A DNA stretch of 48,256 nucleotides from Sphingobacterium sp. (lineage in GTDB: Bacteria > Bacteroidota > Bacteroidia > Sphingobacteriales > Sphingobacteriaceae). The notes under the pieces were generated by a model, which saw nothing but the letters and a program-made list of their open reading frames with translations, was not told the origin of the DNA and made no database searches. Location: the NCBI GenBank assembly GCA_031277685.1, contig JAITLV010000342.1, positions 1-48,256 on the forward strand, given 5' to 3'. How positions within the stretch are numbered: the stretch's first letter is position 1; each line of letters opens with the position of its first letter. The translations under genes and the position numbers were made by a program. Below, one piece after another: positions 8,153 through 15,686 of the stretch.

Positions 8153-8189
8153 GTCAAAATATCCCCATTCATCTGAGGATATCCTTGAC
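8153..8189 (+). other. Stem-loop in the 7903-8238 intergenic stretch
   Basis: GTCAA-A-ATATCC (8153-8164) pairs with GGATAT-CC-TTGAC (8177-8189), leaving a small bulge and a 12-nt loop. A T-rich stretch follows. It lies 50 bp before the GHKL-ATPase gene. It could block read-in from outside or act as a leader structure. Apart from the minus-strand promoter at 7939-7971, nothing else is seen in this 336-bp gap. Confidence 0.4.
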
Positions 8190-8238
8190 CATTTTTTATA
8201 TTTTTACATCTTATATAATAAGTAGTTGAGAAACTGAA

Positions 8239-10080
8239 ATGAAGGTAAAGTTAGGTCAAGCAGTAAAAATGTTTTTTGGGAATTCTTCCCTTGAAATGAT
8301 TTTTTTTGAAGCAATTGGAAATGCTTTGGATGCCAAGGCAAATAAGATTACTATTGACATCTCAATCAAGGCTTTAAATCGGCCAGAAACTTTAGAGATC
8401 ATAATAAGTGATAACGGGCTCGGATTTGATGACAATAGGTATAAAAAGTTCTCTAATCTTTTTGATGTTGAAGAAAGCTCCCATAAAGGCCTTGGAAGAC
8501 TTGTTTACTTATGCTATTTTGATCTAATTTATGTTGAGAGTATTTTCTCAAATAATAAAAAGCGAACTTTTAATTTCTCTCAGCAATTTGAAGAAGAAAA
8601 CTTCACTGTTTATGATATTCCTGATGCAAAAAACGGAACTATTCTTACAATGAAAAACTATACTCTTCAAAAGATAGCGAAATCTGAATATCTAACTCCG
8701 AAGGATATAAAGAATAGGATTCTTGAGGAATTTTATTCACGGTTATTTCAGTATAAGCAACAAAATCAAGAAGTTATTATTGATATTAGGTCAAAAATTG
8801 ATAATAGAGACTCGTCCGTATCAATTTCTAATAAAGAGATACCCAACCTGTCTTTTGTTGAATTGGATAGTTCTCTTAGCTTGATAGATAAATTTCAATT
8901 ATATTACTCTATTGAGGAAGTTGATGCTAGTGAAACATCATTGATCTCAGCAATTTCGGTTGATAATAGGACGTTTAAAGTAGGATTAATTGCAGAAGAA
9001 AATATTCCGATAGGATACAAAATGGTATTCTTGTTGTTTTCAGACTATTTTATTGGCAAGGTTGATGCTTCGAGACAAAATCTTACATTGACAAAGAATG
9101 AGTTGAAGGATGTCCAGCAGATCTTTAGACGTAAAGTAACAGCTTTAATTGAGGAAAGAATCCCACGAATTAAGAAAAATAATACACAGATCAAAGATGG
9201 TCTTATAAATAGATATCCTCATTTAAATGGATATTTTGATATAGATAATATAGGATATTTAAAAAGATCAGAAATTCTCAAGAATGCCCAGGAGGAATTT
9301 TTCAAAGCTCAAAAGGAGCTTTTGGAAGCAAACCATCTAACAGATGAGCAATTTGAAAAATCTCTTGAAATTTCTGCACGGGCACTAACGGAATACATTC
9401 TTTTTCGGCAGCTGACTATTGAAAAGCTCAAGAGCTCAACGTCTAATGATAGTGAGACAGATTTACATAAACTAATAGCATCAAAAGGTAAGGAAGGAAA
9501 ATTCGAGAAATCGAATTTGGTCAATGATATATACAAAAATAACTCTTGGCTCTTAGATGACAAGTTTATGACCTATGAGATTACTTTGAGCGACCGAGAG
9601 ATGACTGAGCTAGTGGAACATTTAGTTGAAGGGGAAGAGATTTTGAAAGATATTGATAGACCGGATTTTGCTTTTATTTTTTCAAATAATCCAAATGAAG
9701 AGAAGCCATTTGATGTCGTGATTGTCGAGCTTAAGAAACGGGGGCTAAATCATTATGATAATTTAAAGACCGCCCAACAACTTGAAACTCGTGCGAGAAG
9801 ATTGATGAAATATTATAATAACAAAGTACAGAGGATCTGGTATTATGGTATTATCGAATTTAATGAAGAAACGGAACTAGCCTTATCAACTGATTTTACT
9901 GAGTTATACTCAACAGGAAAACTTTATTATAATGAAAAGGACGTTGTAATATCACTAAATCCAAGAAGATCTGTGCCTGTAGGTATTTTTATGTGGGATA
10001 TTGACGCTATTGTTGAGGATGCAAATGCTAGGAATAGCACATTCCTAAAGTTCATCAAAAGTAAATTCGCTGCACAGTAG
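8239..10080 (+). CDS. GHKL ATPase with C-terminal PD-(D/E)xK-like nuclease domain, candidate defense protein
   Basis: This 613-aa protein starts with a GHKL ATPase domain. The N box reads E-A-I-G-N-A-L-D-A (E24, N28, D31), the G1 box D-N-G-L-G is at 58-62, and the G2 loop K-G-L-G-R is at 83-87. A transducer-like middle region and a helical linker follow. Near the C-terminus P-D-F-A-F (D476) and V-I-V-E-L-K-K (E497, K499) give the D...ExK pattern of PD-(D/E)xK nucleases, with a downstream Gln-containing helix. GHKL/nuclease fusions on islands are often anti-phage proteins. No histidine kinase or MutL layout is seen. It is a single-gene unit; defense is an inference. Confidence 0.75.
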   Translation: MKVKLGQAVKMFFGNSSLEMIFFEAIGNALDAKANKITIDISIKALNRPETLEIIISDNGLGFDDNRYKKFSNLFDVEESSHKGLGRLVYLCYFDLIYVESIFSNNKKRTFNFSQQFEEENFTVYDIPDAKNGTILTMKNYTLQKIAKSEYLTPKDIKNRILEEFYSRLFQYKQQNQEVIIDIRSKIDNRDSSVSISNKEIPNLSFVELDSSLSLIDKFQLYYSIEEVDASETSLISAISVDNRTFKVGLIAEENIPIGYKMVFLLFSDYFIGKVDASRQNLTLTKNELKDVQQIFRRKVTALIEERIPRIKKNNTQIKDGLINRYPHLNGYFDIDNIGYLKRSEILKNAQEEFFKAQKELLEANHLTDEQFEKSLEISARALTEYILFRQLTIEKLKSSTSNDSETDLHKLIASKGKEGKFEKSNLVNDIYKNNSWLLDDKFMTYEITLSDREMTELVEHLVEGEEILKDIDRPDFAFIFSNNPNEEKPFDVVIVELKKRGLNHYDNLKTAQQLETRARRLMKYYNNKVQRIWYYGIIEFNEETELALSTDFTELYSTGKLYYNEKDVVISLNPRRSVPVGIFMWDIDAIVEDANARNSTFLKFIKSKFAAQ

Positions 10081-10264
10081 AAACAAGATACTAGGTGATA
10101 GATGACAAAAATATATTTGGATATGTGTTTAGCTGATAAGTTGTTTAAATAAATATATTGCCTATTCGATATACAGTCCAGAATTTGATTTTCATGTTGG
10201 ATTGAATTATAAAGTATACTGTCCGGTATACTAAAAAGAGGCTTTATGCTATCATTAAGTGAAA

Positions 10265-10287
10265 AGAGTATCCCCGGAGGATACTCT
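10265..10287 (-). terminator. Hairpin between convergent genes, likely terminator
   Basis: AGAGTATCC (10265-10273) is perfectly inverted as GGATACTCT (10279-10287) with a 5-nt loop. Read on the minus strand it is followed by TTTTC. It lies past the stop of the minus-strand gene ending at 10364 and could serve both convergent genes. Confidence 0.5.
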
Positions 10288-10363
10288 AAACCCAATTTCC
10301 AGCGGATGGGGCAAGAAAAGTAGGGCTCTGCCCAACTTCTGCTTGCTCAGTTGGTTTTACAAT

Positions 10364-11017
10364 TTATTGCTCTTCTTTGTCTGGATACAATGTAGGTCCT
10401 GTAATACCGCGTTTCCTGAAGTTTTCTTCATTTCTCATAAAGTGATTTTTACTCACGGTGTTTAGATATTTTTCAATTGTTTCTAAACCAACTGCTTTCC
10501 TTCTTTTATTGATGTTATCTGGATCTTCAACATTTGAAACATAAGCCTGGCATGTATCTGTATGATATGACACTTGAGTTCCATAAAGTTGTTTTTGACC
10601 ACCACGAATCTTTATTCTATCTACAAGATATGCGTAATAGGTAGAATGGGCATTTTTCTTTTTTACTTCCGCCTCCATTTTTTTTAGAACTTGCTTTTGA
10701 AATTCCGGCCATTTATCGCAATGTTGTACAATTAGCCAAAAACTTTTACTCCCTTCTTCACCGACTATATCAAAACCTGGGAAACCATATTTCTCAAAAA
10801 CTATCTTAATTTCAGTATAATTTGCCTCCGCTATACTATCAATAAGCGCCATATGTTGTACACTCGCAGGCCTTATACCATTAGGAGGAGATTGCATAAT
10901 TTCTTGATCTAAAGTTGCCATACGGATGAGCTTTCTAGAAAGCATAGAATCGATCTGCGCACTACATAAAAGCGTAATAAATATTTGGTATGAAATTAAT
11001 AAAACTAACTTTTTCAT
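10364..11017 (-). CDS. Secreted DUF6624-like protein
   Basis: The 217-aa product has an N-terminal signal peptide (MKKLVLLISYQIFITLLCSA). The body has the features I associate with DUF6624: G-F-P-G-F-D-I-V-G-E-E-G-S-K-S-F-W-L-I-V-Q-H, then A-Y-L-V-D-R-I, K-Q-L-Y-G-T-Q and a terminal N-K-R-R-K-A-V-G-L. The function of that family is unknown. The ATG at 11017 is chosen because the signal peptide begins there; the frame is open to 11041. The gene is divergent from the first RiPP precursor and separated from it by 184 bp, so the two may share control. A link to the peptide cluster is only by position. Confidence 0.75.
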   Translation of the reverse strand: MKKLVLLISYQIFITLLCSAQIDSMLSRKLIRMATLDQEIMQSPPNGIRPASVQHMALIDSIAEANYTEIKIVFEKYGFPGFDIVGEEGSKSFWLIVQHCDKWPEFQKQVLKKMEAEVKKKNAHSTYYAYLVDRIKIRGGQKQLYGTQVSYHTDTCQAYVSNVEDPDNINKRRKAVGLETIEKYLNTVSKNHFMRNEENFRKRGITGPTLYPDKEEQ

Positions 11018-11201
11018 CGTAATATGATTATTTAAAGCCACTCATACGAATTTAATAAAATTAAAATTGCTTAAATGAATAAATTTATTATTTAGGTGAA
11101 TTTATTTATTCTCAAATTTTTTAATATTGTAATGAATCAAGTTTATCTTCGTGGCGGACGATGTTTTATTTATAAGGAATAAAACGGGAAGCCTTAATAC
11201 A

Positions 11202-11375
11202 ATGAGTAAACCTAAAAAACTAAAACTAGAATCACTTAACGACAATCCGTTATTTGTTGAGATCACAAAAGAAGAATTAAAAAGATTAAAAGGAGGTTCA
11301 AACTACCATGCAACTGCAACCCAAATTTACTCGACAGGTGGGCAAGTAGCAGATTGGGGTGATGAAGACGCGTAA
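11202..11375 (+). CDS. RiPP precursor peptide with GG leader, grasp-with-spasm type
   Basis: The 57-aa peptide has a charged helical leader ending in K-E-E-L-K-R-L-K-G-G. A 25-residue core follows, starting S-N-Y-H-A-T-A-T-Q-I-Y-S-T-G-G-Q and ending V-A-D-W-G-D-E-D-A. The core supplies Thr/Ser donors and a run of Asp/Glu acceptors, the combination ATP-grasp ligases use to make omega-ester or amide crosslinks in graspetides. The ATG at 11202 is preferred to an in-frame codon at 11151. It precedes the ATP-grasp and SPASM genes. The island's C39 exporter would cut after GG. Confidence 0.85.
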   Translation: MSKPKKLKLESLNDNPLFVEITKEELKRLKGGSNYHATATQIYSTGGQVADWGDEDA

Positions 11376-11402
11376 AAAAACTGATATATCTCAACAAGAT
11401 TC

Positions 11403-11429
11403 GAAGCAGATCTCAATGGGGTCTGCTTC
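11403..11429 (+). other. Stem-loop between the precursor and the ATP-grasp gene
   Basis: GAAGCAGATC (11403-11412) pairs with GGTCTGCTTC (11420-11429), with one T-G pair and a 7-nt loop. It lies 28 bp after the precursor stop. No T run follows, so it is more likely a partial terminator or mRNA-stabilising hairpin that keeps precursor levels above enzyme levels, as is common in peptide operons. Confidence 0.55.
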
Positions 11430-11513
11430 ATCTGTAAAGTATACTTACTTCAAATTTTGCCTTTGCGTAGACATATAAAGTGCTTGTAAAAAAGACTAAG
11501 CTGAATAAACATT

Positions 11514-12530
11514 ATGATCCTGATAATAAGTCAAATTGAATTTGAAGAATCAACAAATAAGGTAATAGATTGGTTAGACTATTATCAAGCAAATTATTTA
11601 AAAATAAACGGTGATGAGCTTATAGATTCATTTATTTATTCCCTCGTTGATGAAAATTGGCGATTATATTCCGACAAATTTAAACTACCTCCTCCATGTG
11701 AAATAAGCGTAATTTGGAACAGACGGTGGGTTAGTAATCCGGTATTGTTTCAAAAATCTCATGTTTTTAAGGACGAAATTCTCAATAAAGAAAATTTGAA
11801 CTATATCAGAAATGAGTATACAACCTTAAAGGAACTATTTGCTTACTATTATAAAGACTGCAAATGGGTTGATCCAATTGAAAATATAAAGCTTAATAAA
11901 TTAGTTGTACTAGAGAAAGCGCAATCTATTGGATTAGAAGTTCCCAAAACAATTATAACCAGTGAAAAAGAAGTTCTAGAGAATTTTATTAAATCAAATG
12001 GAGATGTTATAATTAAAAGTTTATATCAATTGAAATTTATCACAATCGATAATACAGCTTTCAATATGTATACAGAAAAAATCAGTCTGGAATTACTTGA
12101 CAAATTACCCGAAACATTTTTTCCAGCCTGCTTTCAAACCTTGATTAATAAAAAATTTGAAATTCGGATATTCTACTTTTTTGGACAAATTTCCGCGATG
12201 GTGATTTTCTCCCAGCTGGAAGATGCGACTAAAATTGATTTTAGAGCTGAAAACTATAATGATCTATCTATTAAAAAAACTCCATTTTTGCTTCCGAGCG
12301 CTTTAAATGAGAAAATTGACGCCCTAATGAAAGAACTAGGACTATGTACTGGATCAATAGATATGTTAGTTTCCAATAAAAACGAATATATATTTTTGGA
12401 AGTAAACCCGATCGGGCAATTCGGTATGACTTCAGTACCCTGCAACTATCATATCGAAAAAGATATTGCACTTAAATTTATAGAAATGGACAAAGAATTT
12501 TATGAAAGAAAACTTACTCCCCAAGCTTAA
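11514..12530 (+). CDS. gwsG: ATP-grasp peptide maturase, grasp-with-spasm system
   Basis: This 338-aa protein is an ATP-grasp ligase that would activate Asp/Glu side chains in the precursor core and couple them to Thr/Ser or Lys. Visible motifs are D-V-I-I-K-S-L in the ATP-binding half, the F-E-I-R-I-F-Y-F strand, and the metal-binding L-E-V-N-P-I-G-Q-F-G near residues 295-304, typical of graspetide ligases. The N-terminal I-W-N-R-R-W also fits this family. It follows the GG precursor and overlaps the 67-aa gene by 29 bp; the SPASM gene comes next. The order precursor-ATP-grasp-SPASM supports the grasp-with-spasm assignment. Confidence 0.88.
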   Translation: MILIISQIEFEESTNKVIDWLDYYQANYLKINGDELIDSFIYSLVDENWRLYSDKFKLPPPCEISVIWNRRWVSNPVLFQKSHVFKDEILNKENLNYIRNEYTTLKELFAYYYKDCKWVDPIENIKLNKLVVLEKAQSIGLEVPKTIITSEKEVLENFIKSNGDVIIKSLYQLKFITIDNTAFNMYTEKISLELLDKLPETFFPACFQTLINKKFEIRIFYFFGQISAMVIFSQLEDATKIDFRAENYNDLSIKKTPFLLPSALNEKIDALMKELGLCTGSIDMLVSNKNEYIFLEVNPIGQFGMTSVPCNYHIEKDIALKFIEMDKEFYERKLTPQA

Positions 12531-12705
12531 ACATGCACTAAAAAATGAATCAGATTTAAATAAATTGCCAGCAACTTATTTATTTATGACCCCTACCGCG
12601 AAAGAGGGTACGCATTTTAATCGAACAGATAATGTAGACTTCTACAAAGACAGGAAATACTATTTACATAAGTTTTATAAGCCTATTAGTCAATTAGAAT
12701 TTTAA
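12502..12705 (+). CDS. Small protein between ATP-grasp and SPASM genes, function unknown
   Basis: The 67-aa product starts MKENLLPKLKHALKNESD and ends K-P-I-S-Q-L-E-F. It overlaps the end of the ATP-grasp gene by 29 bp in another frame. Its stop is 4 bp before the SPASM gene's ATG, so it fills an otherwise empty 180-bp gap in a tight operon. The composition looks protein-like, with a helical N-terminus followed by a Tyr/Lys-rich tail. There is no GG leader, so it is not an obvious precursor. It could be an adaptor for the two maturases. I do not recognise a family. Confidence 0.6.
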   Translation: MKENLLPKLKHALKNESDLNKLPATYLFMTPTAKEGTHFNRTDNVDFYKDRKYYLHKFYKPISQLEF

Positions 12706-12709
12706 ATAT

Positions 12710-13729
12710 ATGAGCAAGGACGAATTCTTAATACTATATCCGGTTTGTAAGGTTGTCAAAGGTGCTAGAAGAGGGATGATATGTGATTTGCAAAATTTAA
12801 GCTATCATCTTGTACCGAATAGTCTAATTGATATTATTGAAAGGATGTCGACTATCCCAATCAATCAGCTATATGAGGAAATTGATTTGGGACAAAAAAA
12901 TATTTTAGATGATTATATAAATTTTATAGTAAGTAAAAGATTAGGTTTTATCACACCAAATCCGGAATCTTTCCCATTATTGAATTCTATTTTCGAATAC
13001 CCTAGTAAAGTATCCAATGCAATCATTGCTATAGACGATCATTCAAAACATGATTATAATCTGATATTTTCTGAATTAAGTATATTAAATTGCAAAGGTC
13101 TTGAACTTCGATTTTTAAACTCTCCGAGCCAAAAAGAACTATTCGATATTTTAACAATATCCCAGAATACTCGAATCCAATCCATAGATTTAGTAATAAA
13201 AAGTAATTCGTTTCTCACGACTAGTTTTTTCATGCATCTAACTAGTCGTTTTCGAAGACTAAATTATATTCACGTTCATTCCGCTGCACAAGATAAGGAG
13301 ATAGAGATAGAGGAAAACTATAGCTTTTTACGATACACCAGCAAAAGAGTTTTAGATCATTCGTTTTGCGGATGGATAAGTGAGAAAAATTTCTCGCCAA
13401 ATCTGACACTTTTTTCTGAATCAACTCAATATAACAATTGCTTAAATAAAAAGATATCAATTGATGAGCATGGAAAAATTAAAAATTGTCCATCGATGAC
13501 TAAAGAATATGGCGAACACGGAAATGTTTCATTGATAGAAGTGATTGACAATAAAGATTTCCATGAACTATGGGGGATTACGAAGGATCAGGTTGAGACA
13601 TGTAATGTATGTGAATTTAGATATATATGTATAGACTGCCGAGCTTATAGAAATACTAAATCTATTACATCTAAACCTTCAAAATGCGCTTATAATCCTT
13701 ACTTGGCTCAATGGGAAAACCAGAACTAA
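12710..13729 (+). CDS. gwsS: SPASM-domain peptide maturase without radical-SAM motif, grasp-with-spasm system
   Basis: The 339-aa protein has a Cys-rich C-terminal SPASM-like domain: C in Y-N-N-C, then K-N-C-P, then C-N-V-C-E-F-R-Y-I-C-I-D-C-R, and a final C-A-Y-N-P-Y. It would bind iron-sulfur clusters. The CxxxCxxC motif of radical-SAM enzymes is absent. This matches the SPASM partner of ATP-grasp maturases in Bacteroidetes. The N-terminus (K-G-A-R-R-G-M-I-C-D-L-Q-N-L-S-Y-H-L) resembles the leader-binding winged helix seen in RiPP enzymes, which suggests it presents the precursor; that is inference. It overlaps the next gene by 19 bp if that gene starts at 13711. Confidence 0.85.
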   Translation: MSKDEFLILYPVCKVVKGARRGMICDLQNLSYHLVPNSLIDIIERMSTIPINQLYEEIDLGQKNILDDYINFIVSKRLGFITPNPESFPLLNSIFEYPSKVSNAIIAIDDHSKHDYNLIFSELSILNCKGLELRFLNSPSQKELFDILTISQNTRIQSIDLVIKSNSFLTTSFFMHLTSRFRRLNYIHVHSAAQDKEIEIEENYSFLRYTSKRVLDHSFCGWISEKNFSPNLTLFSESTQYNNCLNKKISIDEHGKIKNCPSMTKEYGEHGNVSLIEVIDNKDFHELWGITKDQVETCNVCEFRYICIDCRAYRNTKSITSKPSKCAYNPYLAQWENQN

Positions 13730-14394
13730 CAGAAATGGAACGCGAACAAATTAAAACCTTTGGAATTAATCTTAAGCACAGAATTGATAGAAAACGTCAT
13801 ATTGTCAAACAATTTGAAGGGAGAACGGACTTCAATTTTGAACTTTTCGATGCAATTAATGACCAAAATGGATCTTTAGGATTAATAAAAAGTGTGGTCT
13901 CAATTGTGCGGATTGCTTCAAAACTAGATTTAAAATATGTATTAATCTGTGAAGATGACCATGAATTCACAGAAAGTTTTTCCCCAGAGTCCTTATTTAA
14001 TCAAATTAGTTGTGCAGACAAATTCGGAGCGGACATTTTATTAGGTGGTATTAGTTGGTATGATGGTATTGTTCGTACAGATGAAAACTTATATTGGATC
14101 AATCAATTTAATGGCACGCAGTTTTTACTAATTTATAAAAGATTTTTTCCGATAATTCTTAATTACAATTTCTCTGCATCTGATCAATTGGATGTATTTA
14201 TAAGCGGTGTTTCATCCAAAATTTTCACATCCTTTCCTTTTCTCTCGCGACAAAAATATTTCGGATATTCAGACGCGACTACGATTCATGAATTAAATCA
14301 GATTGACAGTAATGAATTATTTTTGTTTACTGAAAATAAAATTGAAAAAATCAAAAAAATATACAATTTCTATTCCAAAAAAAATAGCCAATGA
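13711..14394 (+). CDS. GT25-like glycosyltransferase
   Basis: The protein (227 aa from 13711, or 219 aa from the ATG at 13735) has the GT25 hallmarks: I-N-L-K-H-R-I-D-R-K near the N-terminus, F-D-A-I-N, and Y-V-L-I-C-E-D-D-H-E-F with the acidic EDD at residues 81-83. GT25 enzymes usually add galactose or glucose to lipooligosaccharide or to hydroxylysine. Here the gene is fused tightly into the RiPP operon, overlapping or directly following the SPASM gene, so a peptide substrate is likely. It overlaps the next gene by 4 bp (ATGA). The start at 13735 would avoid overlap with the SPASM gene. Confidence 0.8.
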   Translation: MGKPELTEMEREQIKTFGINLKHRIDRKRHIVKQFEGRTDFNFELFDAINDQNGSLGLIKSVVSIVRIASKLDLKYVLICEDDHEFTESFSPESLFNQISCADKFGADILLGGISWYDGIVRTDENLYWINQFNGTQFLLIYKRFFPIILNYNFSASDQLDVFISGVSSKIFTSFPFLSRQKYFGYSDATTIHELNQIDSNELFLFTENKIEKIKKIYNFYSKKNSQ

Positions 14395-15122
14395 TATCTT
14401 TTCCAATATTTCTCCTACCAGATGAAGAGGATAAAAATCAATTTCAGCTATTAAATTCCGATGAAGAAATTTATGAATATCATCGTTTGAATCCACTCGC
14501 AAATAGCATTAATGAAAGTATAGAACAACAAAAGATTGCCTCATTAAAATATTGCGTCAATTATTGTTTGAATAATAATGAGGACCTGTTTCTTTTTATA
14601 ACCGATTGTCACGAAAAAATTTCAAACTTCAATATTGAGGAGATAATTAACGAGCTCCAAATACCATTGGCCAGAGGAATTGATCTCTTGTTATTGAACG
14701 CCCTAGTTGTCGAAGAGTTAGTACCTTTGACTGAAAAGATTTCGTGGGTAAACTGCTTTTTTGGATCAACCATAATGCTATTTTTCAGACCGTCTTTTGA
14801 TAAAATCAGAAATCATGTAGCAGTAACTGAGAATTCTTTCGATACAAACTTGTTTGAATTGCTCAACAGAAAGTTCATTTTACACGAACAAATTTTCCCT
14901 CCAACCTTGCCTAGATTAAAGTTAGAACGATATGGAGAAAAAAGTTTTAACGAACTTTTGCAACTGACTGATTATCAAATTCAATTGTATAAGAATGTAT
15001 TTATTCACTTTGCTAACTTCATAGAAGACAATCCATCATTAGATGAAGAAAAAATAAGATTTATAAAAAAATATTCTCGCTATGTTGTACTGAAAGAACG
15101 ATATATATCAAGTTTTCTATAA
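14391..15122 (+). CDS. Diverged GT25-like paralog, probably altered active site
   Basis: This 243-aa protein aligns by eye with the gene before it: I-A-S-L-K-Y-C...E-D-L-F-L-F-I-T-D-C-H-E-K matches I-A-S-K-L-D-L-K-Y-V-L-I-C-E-D-D-H-E-F, and I-S-W-V-N-C-F-F-G-S-T matches L-Y-W-I-N-Q-F-N-G-T-Q. The acidic EDDHE has become TDCHE (71-75), so the metal-binding motif may be lost. It is translationally coupled to the preceding gene (ATGA overlap). It could be a non-catalytic partner of the active GT25, or an enzyme with a changed donor site. It is the last gene of the plus-strand run starting at 11202. Confidence 0.6.
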   Translation: MISFPIFLLPDEEDKNQFQLLNSDEEIYEYHRLNPLANSINESIEQQKIASLKYCVNYCLNNNEDLFLFITDCHEKISNFNIEEIINELQIPLARGIDLLLLNALVVEELVPLTEKISWVNCFFGSTIMLFFRPSFDKIRNHVAVTENSFDTNLFELLNRKFILHEQIFPPTLPRLKLERYGEKSFNELLQLTDYQIQLYKNVFIHFANFIEDNPSLDEEKIRFIKKYSRYVVLKERYISSFL

Positions 15123-15277
15123 AACAATTGACATGACGACTGCAATACATAAACAAATATCTCACAGCGATTATTGCTCCAATAATTTCCAAGCCGCGAT
15201 CTTTTTCTAAATAAAGAAGTTTCTCGATATTATGGTTCGATTTGTCATTTTAGTCTGCCGAGATACATTCAGTTATG

Positions 15278-15670
15278 TTATATTTTCACTTTTTTAAGAT
15301 CCTCTTTCAACTGTGTAATTCTCTCTCCACGTCTTTTTCTTGATTCTCTCAAAAGTCTGATTTGTTCATTTAGTTCCTTGATAATGCCCAGCAATATTTC
15401 CTCTCGGTCATTGTTGTTTGAGCCAGTTGTAACATTTAGTGACCCCTCGCTGTCTTCTTTGGTAATTAATTGTTGGAAGGAAATATTGAGACAATCCAGA
15501 ATTTTTAATAAGAGTAATAATTTCACTGAAACTTGGTGATTTTCTATTTTATTGTAATTAGATTGAGAAATATTTAATTTCTCACTGATATATAACTGAC
15601 TATACCCTTTTTTAATTCTAATTGATTTAAGTGAATCAATAATCTCTCTCTGAAATAGTTCGGCATCCAT
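15278..15670 (-). CDS. XRE-family transcriptional regulator
   Basis: The 130-aa protein has an N-terminal Cro/C1-type helix-turn-helix (I-R-I-K-K-G-Y-S-Q-L-Y-I-S-E-K-L-N-I-S-Q-S-N-Y-N with K-I-E-N). Its C-terminus (about 90-130) is a charged coiled coil that could dimerise it. It is the last gene of the minus-strand glycosyltransferase run, 16 bp after the GT2 fusion gene, and convergent with the precursor/maturase operon. It probably controls the peptide cluster, though no operator can be named. Confidence 0.85.
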   Translation of the reverse strand: MDAELFQREIIDSLKSIRIKKGYSQLYISEKLNISQSNYNKIENHQVSVKLLLLLKILDCLNISFQQLITKEDSEGSLNVTTGSNNNDREEILLGIIKELNEQIRLLRESRKRRGERITQLKEDLKKVKI

Positions 15671-15686
15671 ATGTTTGTAGTATTAT

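Noticed and set aside
12710..13729. Radical-SAM enzyme
   Set aside because: The SPASM-like Cys pattern is present, but the CxxxCxxC cluster motif is absent, as in grasp-with-spasm partners.
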